Origin: Sulfurimonas sp. HSL-3221
GTDB taxonomy: Bacteria; Campylobacterota; Campylobacteria; Campylobacterales; Sulfurimonadaceae
Length of the DNA: 64,000 bases
Direction: 5' to 3'
Assembly (NCBI RefSeq): GCF_021044585.1
Contig: NZ_CP087998.1
Span: forward strand, 1,612,001-1,676,000
Shown here: in pieces, positions 1-8,138 of the stretch
How positions within the stretch are numbered: the first letter of the stretch is position 1
Layout: the number at the start of each line of letters is the position of its first letter
Made by a program: the position numbers and the translations under genes
Notes under the pieces: generated by a model
What the model was told of the DNA's origin: nothing
The model's input: the letters and a program-made list of their open reading frames with translations, nothing else
Database searches by the model: none

Positions 1-1054
1 CCGAAGCGAGAACGAAGCGGGAGACCGTGCGCGAGTTTGACGCGTAGCGCTGGTTGGCGTTGAGTTTCAGCACCAGCCCCTTGTTGATGTAGGGGGCGTG
101 CTCCGGGTCGTGCTTGTGGGCGTAGTTCGGGTGCTGGGCGTGGGCGTTGTCGCACGACACCATCAAGGAACGCTGGCAGAGCTGAACAAAGGCTTCATAG
201 CTCCCCGTGATGCGCTGCAGCGTATTTTCCAGGAAAGGTCCCGCGGCCCCGCTGCTACTTTCGCTGCCGACCTCTTCGTGGTCGGAGAGGATCATCAGGT
301 AGGGGCGGTCATTACCGACGCTGCAGATAGTGAGCAGCGCCACGTAGCAGCTCAGCAGGTTGTCCAGGCGCGCCGAGGCGATAAACTCTTTTGCGACGCC
401 GACATAGGAGGCCTTCTGCGTATCGTAAAGGCTCAGCTCGTGCGACAGCAGCCGTTCGAAGTCTGCCACGCCGAAAGCTTCCAGTTGCTTGCCAACCCAC
501 GCTTCAAAATTGAAACTCTCGTCGCAGCCGATGAGTGCCGGCAGGTCCGTCTGGGGATTGACGGAACGGCTCTGGTTCGCCTCCCGGTCGAGGTGGATCG
601 CCAGGGAGGGGATCACCGCCACCGCGTCACCCGTGTCGATATTCGCCTCTTTGAGCTCCCCCGTTTTCGTCCGGTAGGCGACCCGCCCGGCCAGCCCGAG
701 GTCGCGGTCGAACCAGGGGTTCATCAGCAGCCCGCCGTAGGGCTCCACGCCCAGGCGCACCGTGCCGCTGCCCTTCAGTACCGGGGAAGGCTTCAGTTTG
801 AGGTTGGGCGAATCCGTGTGCGCCCCGAACATAACGTAGTCGTTCCCGCCCGTATAGGTGAAGGCGATCACCGAGGAGGCGTTGCGCGTCGTGTAGTAGC
901 GCTTGCCCGCCTCCAGCGACCATTCGCCGCGCTCGTCCAGATAGGTAAACCCGGCGTTCTCCAGCATTCCCGTGACGTTGCCTACCGCGTGGAACGGCGT
1001 CGGCGACGCATCCAGAAAGCCCAAAAGTCCGTCGTTGAAATCTTCTCTTGTCAT
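1..1054 (-). CDS. M18 family aminopeptidase, 3' end outside window
   Basis: A metallo-aminopeptidase of peptidase family M18 (aspartyl aminopeptidase/ApeB type), which removes N-terminal residues from peptides in the cytoplasm using two metal ions. About 351 codons are present; the C-terminal part is cut off by the window edge. The visible translation has the family's metal-site motifs: GAHTDSPN near residue 75, SDHEEVGS in the second half, and SCDNAHAQHPNY followed by a KHDPEHAP stretch near the truncated end. The start is the ATG at 1052-1054. It is read away from the DUF2798/MarR operon, across an A+T-rich gap. The family is clear; the natural substrate is not. Confidence 0.93.
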   Translation of the reverse strand, partial: MTREDFNDGLLGFLDASPTPFHAVGNVTGMLENAGFTYLDERGEWSLEAGKRYYTTRNASSVIAFTYTGGNDYVMFGAHTDSPNLKLKPSPVLKGSGTVRLGVEPYGGLLMNPWFDRDLGLAGRVAYRTKTGELKEANIDTGDAVAVIPSLAIHLDREANQSRSVNPQTDLPALIGCDESFNFEAWVGKQLEAFGVADFERLLSHELSLYDTQKASYVGVAKEFIASARLDNLLSCYVALLTICSVGNDRPYLMILSDHEEVGSESSSGAAGPFLENTLQRITGSYEAFVQLCQRSLMVSCDNAHAQHPNYAHKHDPEHAPYINKGLVLKLNANQRYASNSRTVSRFVLAS

Positions 1055-1180
1055 TGCAAATCCCGCAGAAAATAGGTTTTGATTGTAGGTCTCATTATAG
1101 CGTCTGCCCCGATCAGCTCCGCTTAGCCTATTCAGGCCCATGCAATATTCGTACAATCCTATATCGGCAGATAAGCAAAA

Positions 1181-1212
1181 ATAGTTATTTACATAATTAT
1201 TTAAATAACTAT
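1181..1212. promoter_or_regulatory. 10-bp perfect inverted repeat, candidate MarR operator
   Basis: ATAGTTATTT at 1181-1190 is mirrored exactly by AAATAACTAT at 1203-1212, with a 12-base spacer. A plausible -10 box (TATACT, 1228-1233) follows, which would put the repeat over the -35 region of the DUF2798/MarR operon starting at 1266. MarR dimers typically bind such palindromes in their own promoter, so autoregulation is the simplest reading. The pairing is directly visible; the regulator assignment is inferred. Confidence 0.55.
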
Positions 1213-1265
1213 TAAGCACGACTCCCCTATACTGCTCTAAAATAGTTCAATCCGAAGGAGCAATT

Positions 1266-1502
1266 ATGGTCCCCATGAAATATCTGCAGTTGGTTCAAAC
1301 CTTTCTCATAGCGACGTTTATGACCTTTGTCATGTCCTTCGCCATATCATGGATCAATCTCGGTCTGGTCAAAGGATTCATCGGCATCTGGATGCATGCC
1401 TGGCTCATCGCATTTGCCATCGCCTTCCCGACCCTGCTGCTCATCCTTCCGGCGATGCGCAAACTGGCAGTACGCATCGCCTCGAAAGAAGAATCTGCAT
1501 GA
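1266..1502 (+). CDS. DUF2798 family small membrane protein
   Basis: A 78-residue inner-membrane protein with two predicted transmembrane helices (about residues 7-29 and 41-62) and a short basic C-terminal tail. The layout, with a GxxxxWxxAW motif between the helices and an R/K-rich end after PAMRKL, matches the DUF2798 family, whose function is unknown. A GGAG Shine-Dalgarno sequence precedes the ATG. Its stop overlaps the start of the next gene (ATGA), so the two are translationally coupled. DUF2798 genes are often found with transcription regulators, and here the MarR partner suggests a small stress or efflux-related unit. Confidence 0.85.
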   Translation: MVPMKYLQLVQTFLIATFMTFVMSFAISWINLGLVKGFIGIWMHAWLIAFAIAFPTLLLILPAMRKLAVRIASKEESA

Positions 1503-1948
1503 GTACAGCATCGGGCAAAATGGGCAAGCCTACCATGCTCGGACCGCTGATCGCGCGTGTGAAAAACAAAATGCGCCGTCGGATGAACGAGCGGCTCAAA
1601 CCCTATGGCATCACTGCCGAACAGCGCGCCATTCTGCTGGCGCTCTGCCGCGAAGGCGCCATGACACAGGCACAGCTATGCGAATTGACTTCCATGGAAC
1701 CTTCAAATCTTTCGACCACGCTCAAGCGTCTCATTGCCAAGGGATATGTCGAGAAAACGGAACATCCCGACGAACCGCGTGCCTACCTCGTCCATGCCAC
1801 ACAAAAAAGCCGGACAATCGAACAGGAGCTGATCGGCCTTAGCAGCGCAGTAGAGGGCGGACTGCTCCACGGCATCGACGACGAGGCGCTTCAGTCACTC
1901 TATGACACCCTGTCGAAGATGGATGCCAACCTTTCAACCCGTTTCTGA
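1499..1948 (+). CDS. MarR family transcriptional regulator
   Basis: A 149-residue winged-helix regulator. The start is the ATG at 1499, which overlaps the stop of the DUF2798 gene; the longer open frame upstream is only read-through of the same frame. The core fits MarR: a helical dimerisation N terminus with a basic RVKNKMRRRM stretch, a recognition region around MTQAQLCELTSMEPSNLSTTLKRL, a wing with EKTEHPDEPRAYLV, and a C-terminal dimerisation helix. MarR proteins usually repress and release DNA on binding phenolic or oxidised ligands. The inverted repeat at 1181-1212 is its likely operator. The ligand is unknown. Confidence 0.93.
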   Translation: MSTASGKMGKPTMLGPLIARVKNKMRRRMNERLKPYGITAEQRAILLALCREGAMTQAQLCELTSMEPSNLSTTLKRLIAKGYVEKTEHPDEPRAYLVHATQKSRTIEQELIGLSSAVEGGLLHGIDDEALQSLYDTLSKMDANLSTRF

Positions 1949-2030
1949 CGTCGTTTAGTCCCCAAAAAGGGGAAAGACAAACGTGTCAGGATTGAAAAAT
2001 CGAAGATTCCACGCTGGCACAGGTGTGCAT

Positions 2031-2429
2031 TTACATACCGGGAGTGAACCCTTTGGAGGGGAAGTTCTCATAGAGGTAATCGGCGATCAGCGCCAGCTCC
2101 TCTGTCGTGACCGCGCCCTGCTGCGACGGCATCAGACCGAAACGTTTGATCGCCATGGGCCGGCATTTTGCAACACCCTTGGACGGTTTGAGCGCATACG
2201 CGGCGATAAAGTCCGTCGCCGCTTTCTTGTCTCCGGCAAACGCCTGCTTGACATGAAACATCACCCCAGGCGCCGGCGGCGCGACCAACTCCCTTTTCAT
2301 AGCCTGCGTCGGCTTGACCTTGATATGGCATGCAGCACATTTGGCGTCAAAAAGCGTCTCGCCCGTCTCGGCGCAAAGCGCACTCATCATCACAGCCAAA
2401 GTCGCTGCCGCCGTCGGAATCATTTTCAT
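2031..2429 (-). CDS. Periplasmic monohaem cytochrome c
   Basis: A 132-residue protein with a cleavable signal peptide (about 1-20) and one haem-attachment motif, CAACH, at residues 31-35. A distal Met is probably supplied by the LMPSQ segment further on. Small soluble class I cytochromes of this kind shuttle electrons in the periplasm between the bc1 complex or periplasmic dehydrogenases and terminal reductases. The ATG at 2427-2429 has an AGGAG box 8 bases upstream. The gene stands alone on the minus strand, converging with the MarR gene, and its upstream region carries repeated CGTTATAT elements. Its partner enzyme cannot be told from the sequence. Confidence 0.9.
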   Translation of the reverse strand: MKMIPTAAATLAVMMSALCAETGETLFDAKCAACHIKVKPTQAMKRELVAPPAPGVMFHVKQAFAGDKKAATDFIAAYALKPSKGVAKCRPMAIKRFGLMPSQQGAVTTEELALIADYLYENFPSKGFTPGM

Positions 2430-2728
2430 TCGTTTCTCCTGGATAAGGTTATGGAAGCCCGATCACAAATCCGGCGGAACTTGCATATACATTTTCCGCA
2501 GCTCTGTATCGGCCCAATACGTTATATTTAAAAATATATAACGATATATACAATACATATTCCAAATAATTGCCGTGTCAGCCTATATTTCAGGAGCAAA
2601 AGTGACAAAACCCCACAAAATCGTTATATTCAAGAAGACATAATGATACACCACATGCTGAGGCTTCCGGGCGTTTGAACGCAAAACGGTTGATCTTTAT
2701 GCCGCTTTGCGCCCTTGCCGCCGGCGGC
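2430..2728. promoter_or_regulatory. A+T-rich upstream region with three CGTTATAT elements
   Basis: This 299-base gap holds no gene that I can support. It is the upstream region of the cytochrome gene and lies 3' of the ADP-ribosylglycohydrolase gene. CGTTATAT at 2520-2527 and its complement ATATAACG at 2536-2543 form an 8-bp inverted repeat with an 8-base A/T spacer. A third copy in direct orientation lies at 2622-2629. The placement suggests a regulator site for the cytochrome; the factor is unknown. Confidence 0.45.
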
Positions 2729-3796
2729 TTACGCGCTTTGCAGCAGCGGCAGCTTGTCGAGCAGGGTTTCGCAGTACTCCCACTGGTCCAGTGACCGCTT
2801 CCAGTTCTCCGGGATTGCGTTCACACCGTAGAGGGCGCCGAGTACCATCCCGATGGCGATGGCCCGCGAGGCGTTGTCGCCGCCGACCATCGCGTTGGCC
2901 TGCAGCGCCTTTTTGAGGCCGTCCGTTTCGTTGCCGTATTTGAGGATAAAGTAGACGGCACCCGGCAGCGTCCCTTCCGTCGGGCTCGCCTTGCCGACGC
3001 GCACCGGCTCGGAGCGGCCGATATCCCACAGCCGGGCCATGCTGGTGAGCGCCAGGTCGTCGACGAACTTCTCTTTGCCGAGCGGAGATTCGGGGTCCGT
3101 CGCCTCCTCGAACTTGGCGATCGCCTGGAGGGTTTTGGCCTGGAAGAAGCCGCCCATCTGCTCGCCGACGGCGCGGATCGCATCGATGGGAGCCGTCCCG
3201 CCCAGTACCCGGTGCGTCACACGGGCGAAGTACTCCCCGCCGCCGAGCGCCTCGGCGTTGCGGTGGGTGAACATCGCCTTCTGCGACGCGTCAACCACCG
3301 CCTCTTCCGTATCATAGTAGCCGTGCGCCGCGACGTGCCGGATCGCCATCGCGTTGGAGATGCCGCCCAGGTTTTCGACGGGGAAGCCCCGTTTCACCTG
3401 CGCATAGGTCTCCTTCGTCATCGTGCAGATCCACGACCCCCAGCCGTTCTCCAGCCGGTGCATCCAGTGGGGAATAAGCTCGGGGACGCTGACCGGGCGC
3501 GGAGCCTCAGCCGTCTTGGCAAGGTGTTCGAGAAAGAGGATGTTGTAATCGCCGTAGTCGGTCGTCCCCCCCGCCTTTTTGCCGGGGTGGTAGTTCTGCG
3601 CCCCCCAGCCGATGCCGTGGGTCTGCCCCCCCATCATCTCGCCGGGGGACATGAAGCGGTCCACCGGTTTGCGGCCGTAGGCCAGGTAGATTTTCTGGGC
3701 GTCGTACTCGTAGTGGCTTCCGAGGCAGAGGGCATCGCCGACAATCGCACCGAAAAACGCCCCCTTGATCGCCTCTTGTTTTGTGATCGCGCTCAT
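2729..3796 (-). CDS. ADP-ribosylglycohydrolase family protein, atypical metal site
   Basis: A 355-residue member of the ADP-ribosylglycohydrolase (DraG/ARH) superfamily, shown by the N-terminal GAFFGAIVGDALCLGSHYEY signature and the C-terminal GGDNASRAIAIG segment. Active DraG/ARH enzymes remove ADP-ribose from proteins using two Mg or Mn ions held by a TDD motif and a D-x-D-T/S motif. Here these read TDYGD and GGDNAS, so the second Asp of each is replaced, as in the crystallin J1-like branch. Catalysis may be altered or lost. The gene follows trxC by 9 bases on the same strand, so they are probably co-transcribed. The Shine-Dalgarno sequence at the ATG is weak. Confidence 0.85.
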   Translation of the reverse strand: MSAITKQEAIKGAFFGAIVGDALCLGSHYEYDAQKIYLAYGRKPVDRFMSPGEMMGGQTHGIGWGAQNYHPGKKAGGTTDYGDYNILFLEHLAKTAEAPRPVSVPELIPHWMHRLENGWGSWICTMTKETYAQVKRGFPVENLGGISNAMAIRHVAAHGYYDTEEAVVDASQKAMFTHRNAEALGGGEYFARVTHRVLGGTAPIDAIRAVGEQMGGFFQAKTLQAIAKFEEATDPESPLGKEKFVDDLALTSMARLWDIGRSEPVRVGKASPTEGTLPGAVYFILKYGNETDGLKKALQANAMVGGDNASRAIAIGMVLGALYGVNAIPENWKRSLDQWEYCETLLDKLPLLQSA

Positions 3797-3805
3797 GACC
3801 GTCTC

Positions 3806-4249
3806 TCAGAGCGTCATCTGGATCAGGCTCTCCGCCCACATGCTGAGCTGGTCTTTGGAGAGCTTACTCGTGAAACGGTTCATCTCCATCCCCCTGCTGA
3901 AGGCAATGGTCGTCGGCAACTCGTTGACGCCGTACTGCAGGGCCAGCGGCGCGTCGTTGAGGGTATTGACCTTCAAAAAGCGCACTTCGAGGGGGCAGGA
4001 GGAGGCCGCTTTTTCGAAATCCGGCGCCATCTCCATGCACGGACCGCAGTCGGGGGAGTAGAAATCGACGATGACGGGAATGTCGTTTTCGGCAATGTGG
4101 AGCTTGAACGCCTCCGCGTCGCAGGTGACGGGTGTCGTGTCCGTCAGGGGTTGGCCGCAGCTGCTGCAGAGCACCTCTTTTTTTTCGACTTCGTTGACGA
4201 CGCTGTTGACGCTTTGGCAGTGGGGGCATACGATCTTGAGAGTGTCCAT
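3806..4249 (-). CDS. trxC: Thioredoxin 2 (TrxC-type) with N-terminal zinc ribbon
   Basis: A 147-residue cytoplasmic disulfide reductase. Residues 8-11 (CPHC) and 28-31 (CSSC) form the zinc-binding ribbon that separates thioredoxin 2 from thioredoxin 1. The thioredoxin fold follows, with active site CGPC at 68-71 and the cis-Pro in ELPTT. The Trp that normally precedes CGPC is Asp here (PDCGPC), which may change the redox potential. TrxC proteins serve in oxidative-stress repair. It is the first gene of a two-gene unit with the ADP-ribosylglycohydrolase relative, and is divergent from the COG4705 gene. Confidence 0.9.
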   Translation of the reverse strand: MDTLKIVCPHCQSVNSVVNEVEKKEVLCSSCGQPLTDTTPVTCDAEAFKLHIAENDIPVIVDFYSPDCGPCMEMAPDFEKAASSCPLEVRFLKVNTLNDAPLALQYGVNELPTTIAFSRGMEMNRFTSKLSKDQLSMWAESLIQMTL

Positions 4250-4390
4250 CTTTGGCTCCGTAAATATAGTGTTGCCGGAGGGCGTGCAAAATCCGTGCCC
4301 GTCGGCCGTTTTTGCCGCTGATACGGAGCGCTGTTTCGTTTAGAAAGATGGAGTATCATCCCGTTTATACACCCCCGAAAGGTATCAGTC

Positions 4391-5143
4391 ATGACCCGTT
4401 CACGCGTTCCCCACATCCTTTTGCTTTACTGGATCATCAAGATCGCTTCGACCACCCTGGGCGAAACCGGCGCCGATATGTTTTCCATGACCTTTGAGAT
4501 CGGCTACGGGAGCACCATTCTCATTTTCCTTGCCCTGTTCATCCTGCTGGCCTCCGTCAAAATCGCGATGAAACGTTATGATCCGGCCCTCTACTGGCTG
4601 ACGTTTACCGCCTCCGCCATCGCCGGAACCGCGATATCGGATTTTATCGACCGTACGCTGGGACTGGGTTATGCTGCGGGATCAATGCTCCTGCTTGTTC
4701 TGCTTGCAGGTGTCTTGTTGCTGTGGCGTGCCCAAACACGTTCGCTCTCGGTCGAACAGATCAGCTCCGTCCCGGCGGAGACCTACTACTGGCTCGCCTT
4801 TTTGATCGCCAACACGCTGGGAACGGCGGCAGGCGATTTTCTCGCCGACGACCTTCAGATCGGTTTCATGTACAGCGCCCTTCTCATCGGCGGCGTTCTG
4901 ACCCTCACGGCGCTTCTGCACTACGTCACCACCCTTTCGCCGATCCTGCTCTTCTGGATCGCTTTCATCCTGACCCGTCCTTTCGGCGCGACATTCGGCG
5001 ACCTGCTGACCAAATCCGCCGACGACGGGGGCGTAGCATTCGGCACCATCGGGGCCTCGCTCGTTTTCACCCTGATGCTCGGCATCGCCCTCTTCTTCGA
5101 AATCCGCCGTGAAAGGGCCTATATCCCGGAAGAAAGGGCATAA
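4391..5143 (+). CDS. COG4705-type multispanning membrane protein
   Basis: A 250-residue integral membrane protein with about eight hydrophobic segments arranged as internal repeats. Each repeat contains a T/N-TxG-x(2,3)-D motif: STTLGETGAD, AGTAISDF, ANTLGTAAGDF and TRPFGATFGDL. This repeat organisation is that of the COG4705/YjcC-like uncharacterised membrane-anchored family. The function is unknown; the conserved polar residues within the membrane suggest transport or ion sensing rather than a structural role. An AAAGG box lies upstream of the ATG. The next gene begins 27 bases after the stop with its own ribosome-binding site, so co-transcription is likely. Confidence 0.8.
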   Translation: MTRSRVPHILLLYWIIKIASTTLGETGADMFSMTFEIGYGSTILIFLALFILLASVKIAMKRYDPALYWLTFTASAIAGTAISDFIDRTLGLGYAAGSMLLLVLLAGVLLLWRAQTRSLSVEQISSVPAETYYWLAFLIANTLGTAAGDFLADDLQIGFMYSALLIGGVLTLTALLHYVTTLSPILLFWIAFILTRPFGATFGDLLTKSADDGGVAFGTIGASLVFTLMLGIALFFEIRRERAYIPEERA

Positions 5144-5170
5144 TACGCCAAACAGAAAAAAGGAGTACAC

Positions 5171-6031
5171 ATGCATCTGGGATTTATCGGGCTCGGACAC
5201 CTCGGCCGCGCCGTCGCCGGACGGCTGCTGGAGTGCGGACATACGCTGAGCGTCTACAACCGTACACCGCAGCGGGCGGAGGGACTGGCTGTCGACCTCT
5301 GCGACCATCCGCGCGACGTTATCGAAAAGTGCGACGTCGTACTGCTCTGCCTCTTCGACAGCACCGCGGTCAATGCCGTCCTCTCCGGCGAGAACGGCCT
5401 GCTTGGCGCCAGCGCCTCCGGCAAAACCGTCATCGACCTGACTACCAACCATTTCGACGCCGTTGCCGGTTTCCACGAACGCTGCCGCCTGGCAGGGGCT
5501 GCCTACCTCGAATGCCCGGTCCTCGGCAGCGTCGTCCCCGCGGCCAACGGAGCGCTGACCGTACTGGCCAGCGGAGAGGAAGAGGTGTTTGAACGTTCCA
5601 GGAGCATCCTCGAATCCATCGGCGCGCACCTCTTCTACCTGCGCAAACCGGGGCGGGCGACAAAGATGAAACTCGTCAACAACCTCGCCTTGGGCGGCAT
5701 CATGGCCGTGCTGGCCGAGACCGTCGGCATCGGCGAAGCAGCCGGAATCGAGCGCGAAACGCTCCTGGAGATCCTCGCCGTCGGCGGCGGCAAATCGCTC
5801 GTGCTCGACGCCAAGCGCCAAAAACTGCTCGACGACGACTACACGCCCCACTTCTCCAACGCCCTGATCTACAAAGATCTGCACTGCCTGCAGGACCTGG
5901 CCTACGGCCTTGAACAGCCCCTGTACACGGCCGCCATGGTCAAAGAGCTCTACGCCCGCACCTTCGCCGAAGGGTTCGAGGGAGAGGATTTCGCCTCCGT
6001 CGCCAAGCTGTTCCGGAAGCGCGAGCAGTGA
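5171..6031 (+). CDS. NAD(P)-dependent oxidoreductase, 3-hydroxyisobutyrate dehydrogenase family
   Basis: A 286-residue beta-hydroxyacid dehydrogenase. It has an N-terminal Rossmann domain (GFIGLGHLGRA from residue 4), the family signature loop around residues 115-125, and a conserved catalytic Lys in the KLVNN segment near residue 167. The C-terminal half is all helical. Members reduce semialdehydes such as glyoxylate, succinic or tartronate semialdehyde, or oxidise 3-hydroxyisobutyrate. The substrate cannot be assigned from sequence alone. An AAAGGAG box lies 6 bases before the ATG. Its stop overlaps the GTG start of the SDR gene, so the two dehydrogenases are translationally coupled. Confidence 0.88.
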   Translation: MHLGFIGLGHLGRAVAGRLLECGHTLSVYNRTPQRAEGLAVDLCDHPRDVIEKCDVVLLCLFDSTAVNAVLSGENGLLGASASGKTVIDLTTNHFDAVAGFHERCRLAGAAYLECPVLGSVVPAANGALTVLASGEEEVFERSRSILESIGAHLFYLRKPGRATKMKLVNNLALGGIMAVLAETVGIGEAAGIERETLLEILAVGGGKSLVLDAKRQKLLDDDYTPHFSNALIYKDLHCLQDLAYGLEQPLYTAAMVKELYARTFAEGFEGEDFASVAKLFRKREQ

Positions 6032-6726
6032 GAACGCTCCTCATTACCGGTGCCGCGCAGGGTATCGGGCTCGCGACTGCGACCCTCTTTGCCAAACGCG
6101 GCTGGAAAGTCTACGGCCTCGACATCCAGGCGGAATCCCTCTTCGCCACATCGCTGCAAGGCGGATTCGAACCGCTTGCCTGCGACCTCGCCGATCCGAA
6201 AAGCATCGAAAGGGCGGCAGCATCCCTGACACACCTCGACGCCCTCGTCAACAACGCCGCAACGCATGCCAACGGCGATCCGCTGACCCTCTCCGCAGAG
6301 GAGTGGAAACGGGTAATCGACGTCAACCTGACCGCCCCCTTCCTCCTCAGCCGGGCCGTGGCGCCGCTGCTGATGCAAAGCGGCGGAAGCATCGTCAATA
6401 TCGCCTCCACCCGCGCCCTGATGAGCGAACCGCATACCGAGGCCTACAGTGCAAGCAAAGGGGGACTGCTCAGCCTGACCCACGCCATGGCCATGAGCCT
6501 CTCCCCCGTGCGCGTCAACGCCGTCAGCCCCGGCTGGATCGAACACGCCGCCCCCGAATCCCTGCATGGTTTTGACCACACCTTCCATCCGTCGGGACGG
6601 GTCGGCAGTGTCTCGGATGTTGCGGAAATGGTCTGGTTCCTCACCGGCGATCATGCGGAGTTCATTACGGCCCAGAACTTCGTTGTCGACGGCGGTGTGA
6701 CGAAAAAGATGATCTATCCGGAGTGA
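6028..6726 (+). CDS. Short-chain dehydrogenase/reductase (SDR)
   Basis: A 232-residue classical SDR. It shows the nucleotide-binding motif TGAAQGIG at residues 7-14, the NNA motif near residue 74, a catalytic Ser in the VNIAST segment, and YSASK with Tyr and Lys near residues 140 and 144. The start is the GTG at 6028-6030, overlapping the stop of the preceding dehydrogenase (GTGA). Such enzymes oxidise alcohols or reduce carbonyls with NAD(P)H in the cytoplasm; the substrate is unknown. The pairing with a beta-hydroxyacid dehydrogenase suggests both act on related hydroxy or keto compounds. It converges with the next gene after only 9 bases. Confidence 0.88.
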   Translation: MRTLLITGAAQGIGLATATLFAKRGWKVYGLDIQAESLFATSLQGGFEPLACDLADPKSIERAAASLTHLDALVNNAATHANGDPLTLSAEEWKRVIDVNLTAPFLLSRAVAPLLMQSGGSIVNIASTRALMSEPHTEAYSASKGGLLSLTHAMAMSLSPVRVNAVSPGWIEHAAPESLHGFDHTFHPSGRVGSVSDVAEMVWFLTGDHAEFITAQNFVVDGGVTKKMIYPE

Positions 6727-6735
6727 CGGGAGGCT

Positions 6736-7158
6736 TTACGATTCGGGCTGAAACGGCACCCTTTCGATCGCCGCTTCGCGCAGGTTGTCCGCCAGCGTCC
6801 AGAACCACGCCTCCCCGTTTATCGGCGACAGCAGCATAAAGGAGGGATCGTCCGCGCTGAAGTGCGCCAGGTACTCCCGGGTCTCGATCAGCTGCTGCTT
6901 GATGGCGCGATCATCCACTGCTTTCATGTGTGCGCGGATCCGCAGCATTGTCGCAAAGTCCTGCGACAGGTAGCAGAGCTCCACCTTCGGGTTCGCCCGC
7001 AGCTGACGCCCGACGGCTTTGGCGGTCGACGAAGTGAAATAGAGCTTCCCGCCGATGATGTTGCTTAAAAATCCGCGCACATGCGGCTGGTCCACCTGGG
7101 CGGTCGCCAGGGTACAGACAGGGTTTTGTGTGATGAATGCCAGAATTTCCGGAGGCAT
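6736..7158 (-). CDS. Pyridoxamine 5'-phosphate oxidase-like flavin-binding protein
   Basis: A 140-residue single-domain split-barrel protein of the pyridoxamine phosphate oxidase-like family. N-terminal features include CTLATAQVDQPHVRGF, where the Arg-Gly pair usually contacts FMN phosphate, and the barrel strand GKLYFTSSTAKAVGRQL. Proteins of this short type bind FMN, F420 or haem and act in redox or stress responses; very few are true PNP oxidases. The C terminus ends in a W-containing segment usual for the group. It lies downstream of the AraC regulator on the same strand, separated by 84 bases, so it may be that regulator's target. Confidence 0.82.
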   Translation of the reverse strand: MPPEILAFITQNPVCTLATAQVDQPHVRGFLSNIIGGKLYFTSSTAKAVGRQLRANPKVELCYLSQDFATMLRIRAHMKAVDDRAIKQQLIETREYLAHFSADDPSFMLLSPINGEAWFWTLADNLREAAIERVPFQPES

Positions 7159-7242
7159 AAACTACTCCTTTTTTCGGCACAGTATAGGCAAAGGTGCGGA
7201 AGGTTTGCGAGTACAAACACGCTGAAAAAGCGTACGATTCGG

Positions 7243-8118
7243 CTATTTGAACCGCGAGGCGTACTCGGAGGGGGTCTCGCCGAATGCCGCTTTGAAACGG
7301 CGGGCCATATAGGAGGCGGAGTTGAATCCCGCCCCGAGCGCGGCATCGGTCACGCTCGTCTCCCCAGACTCCAGCACTTTTTTGATATGCTGCAGCCGCA
7401 CGCGCAGCAGGTACTCCCCCGCGCTCATCCCCAGCGCGGAACGAAAAAGCCGCCCGAAATGCGACACGGAGAGGCCCGCGACCTCCGCCAGCGTGCGCTG
7501 CTCCAGTTCATAGGCGTAATGGAGGTGGATATATTCGACCGCGGCATTGATGCGCCCCTGCAGCGAAACGCTCTCGCGCTCAGCCGGGAACGGTGCGAGC
7601 GTATTGCGGACAATCAGGTGTGTCAGGCTCTGTGCCAGCGAGGCGGCCAGCGGACGGGCCTCTTCCCGGCACGACTGCATAAAGAGCTGCAGCAGCGGCT
7701 GGATCCCTTCGTCCAGGCCGAACATCTCGCCGTTGAATGCCGCCGGATCACCGCGGTACTCTCCGTAGACGCTTTCAAAGCTGTCGGCATCGACAAAGAT
7801 GGCGCAGTAGCGCGGCGGAAGGTAGTTCTGCACCTCGTGGTGCGCAATGCCGGGGGAGAGGCAGAAGAGATGGCGGGGCTTCGGCGTCAAACGCCTTCCG
7901 TCCAGGACGACCTGCGTCGCTTCGTCGTACTGGATCACGAACATATAGGCGGGGTGGGCATGTTCGGGCGTCACGGCATAACCGCACTGTCCGCCGACGG
8001 GGATGAAGGCGCAGAACTCGGGCGAAACATAGGCGTCGACAAAACGCAGCTGTTCCTGCGTCACGTCGCCGACAAGCGATCGGATCGTCCGCAGCGCTTC
8101 GGGTGCGATCGTCTGCAT
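7243..8118 (-). CDS. AraC family transcriptional regulator
   Basis: A 291-residue regulator. The N-terminal half (about 1-150) is a cupin-like AraC ligand-binding domain with HAHPAYMFV and HHEVQNY segments. The C-terminal hundred residues carry the paired helix-turn-helix domain, with TLAEVAGLSVSHFGRLFRS and the second helix pair around NSASYMARRFKAAFG, ending in the family motif TPSEYASR. AraC proteins usually activate a nearby gene in response to a small organic ligand. It lies 20 bases downstream of dnaE on the same strand and may be read through from it. The ligand is unknown; the PNPOx-like gene downstream is a candidate target. Confidence 0.92.
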   Translation of the reverse strand: MQTIAPEALRTIRSLVGDVTQEQLRFVDAYVSPEFCAFIPVGGQCGYAVTPEHAHPAYMFVIQYDEATQVVLDGRRLTPKPRHLFCLSPGIAHHEVQNYLPPRYCAIFVDADSFESVYGEYRGDPAAFNGEMFGLDEGIQPLLQLFMQSCREEARPLAASLAQSLTHLIVRNTLAPFPAERESVSLQGRINAAVEYIHLHYAYELEQRTLAEVAGLSVSHFGRLFRSALGMSAGEYLLRVRLQHIKKVLESGETSVTDAALGAGFNSASYMARRFKAAFGETPSEYASRFK

Positions 8119-8138
8119 TGCCTACTGCCGTGACCGCG

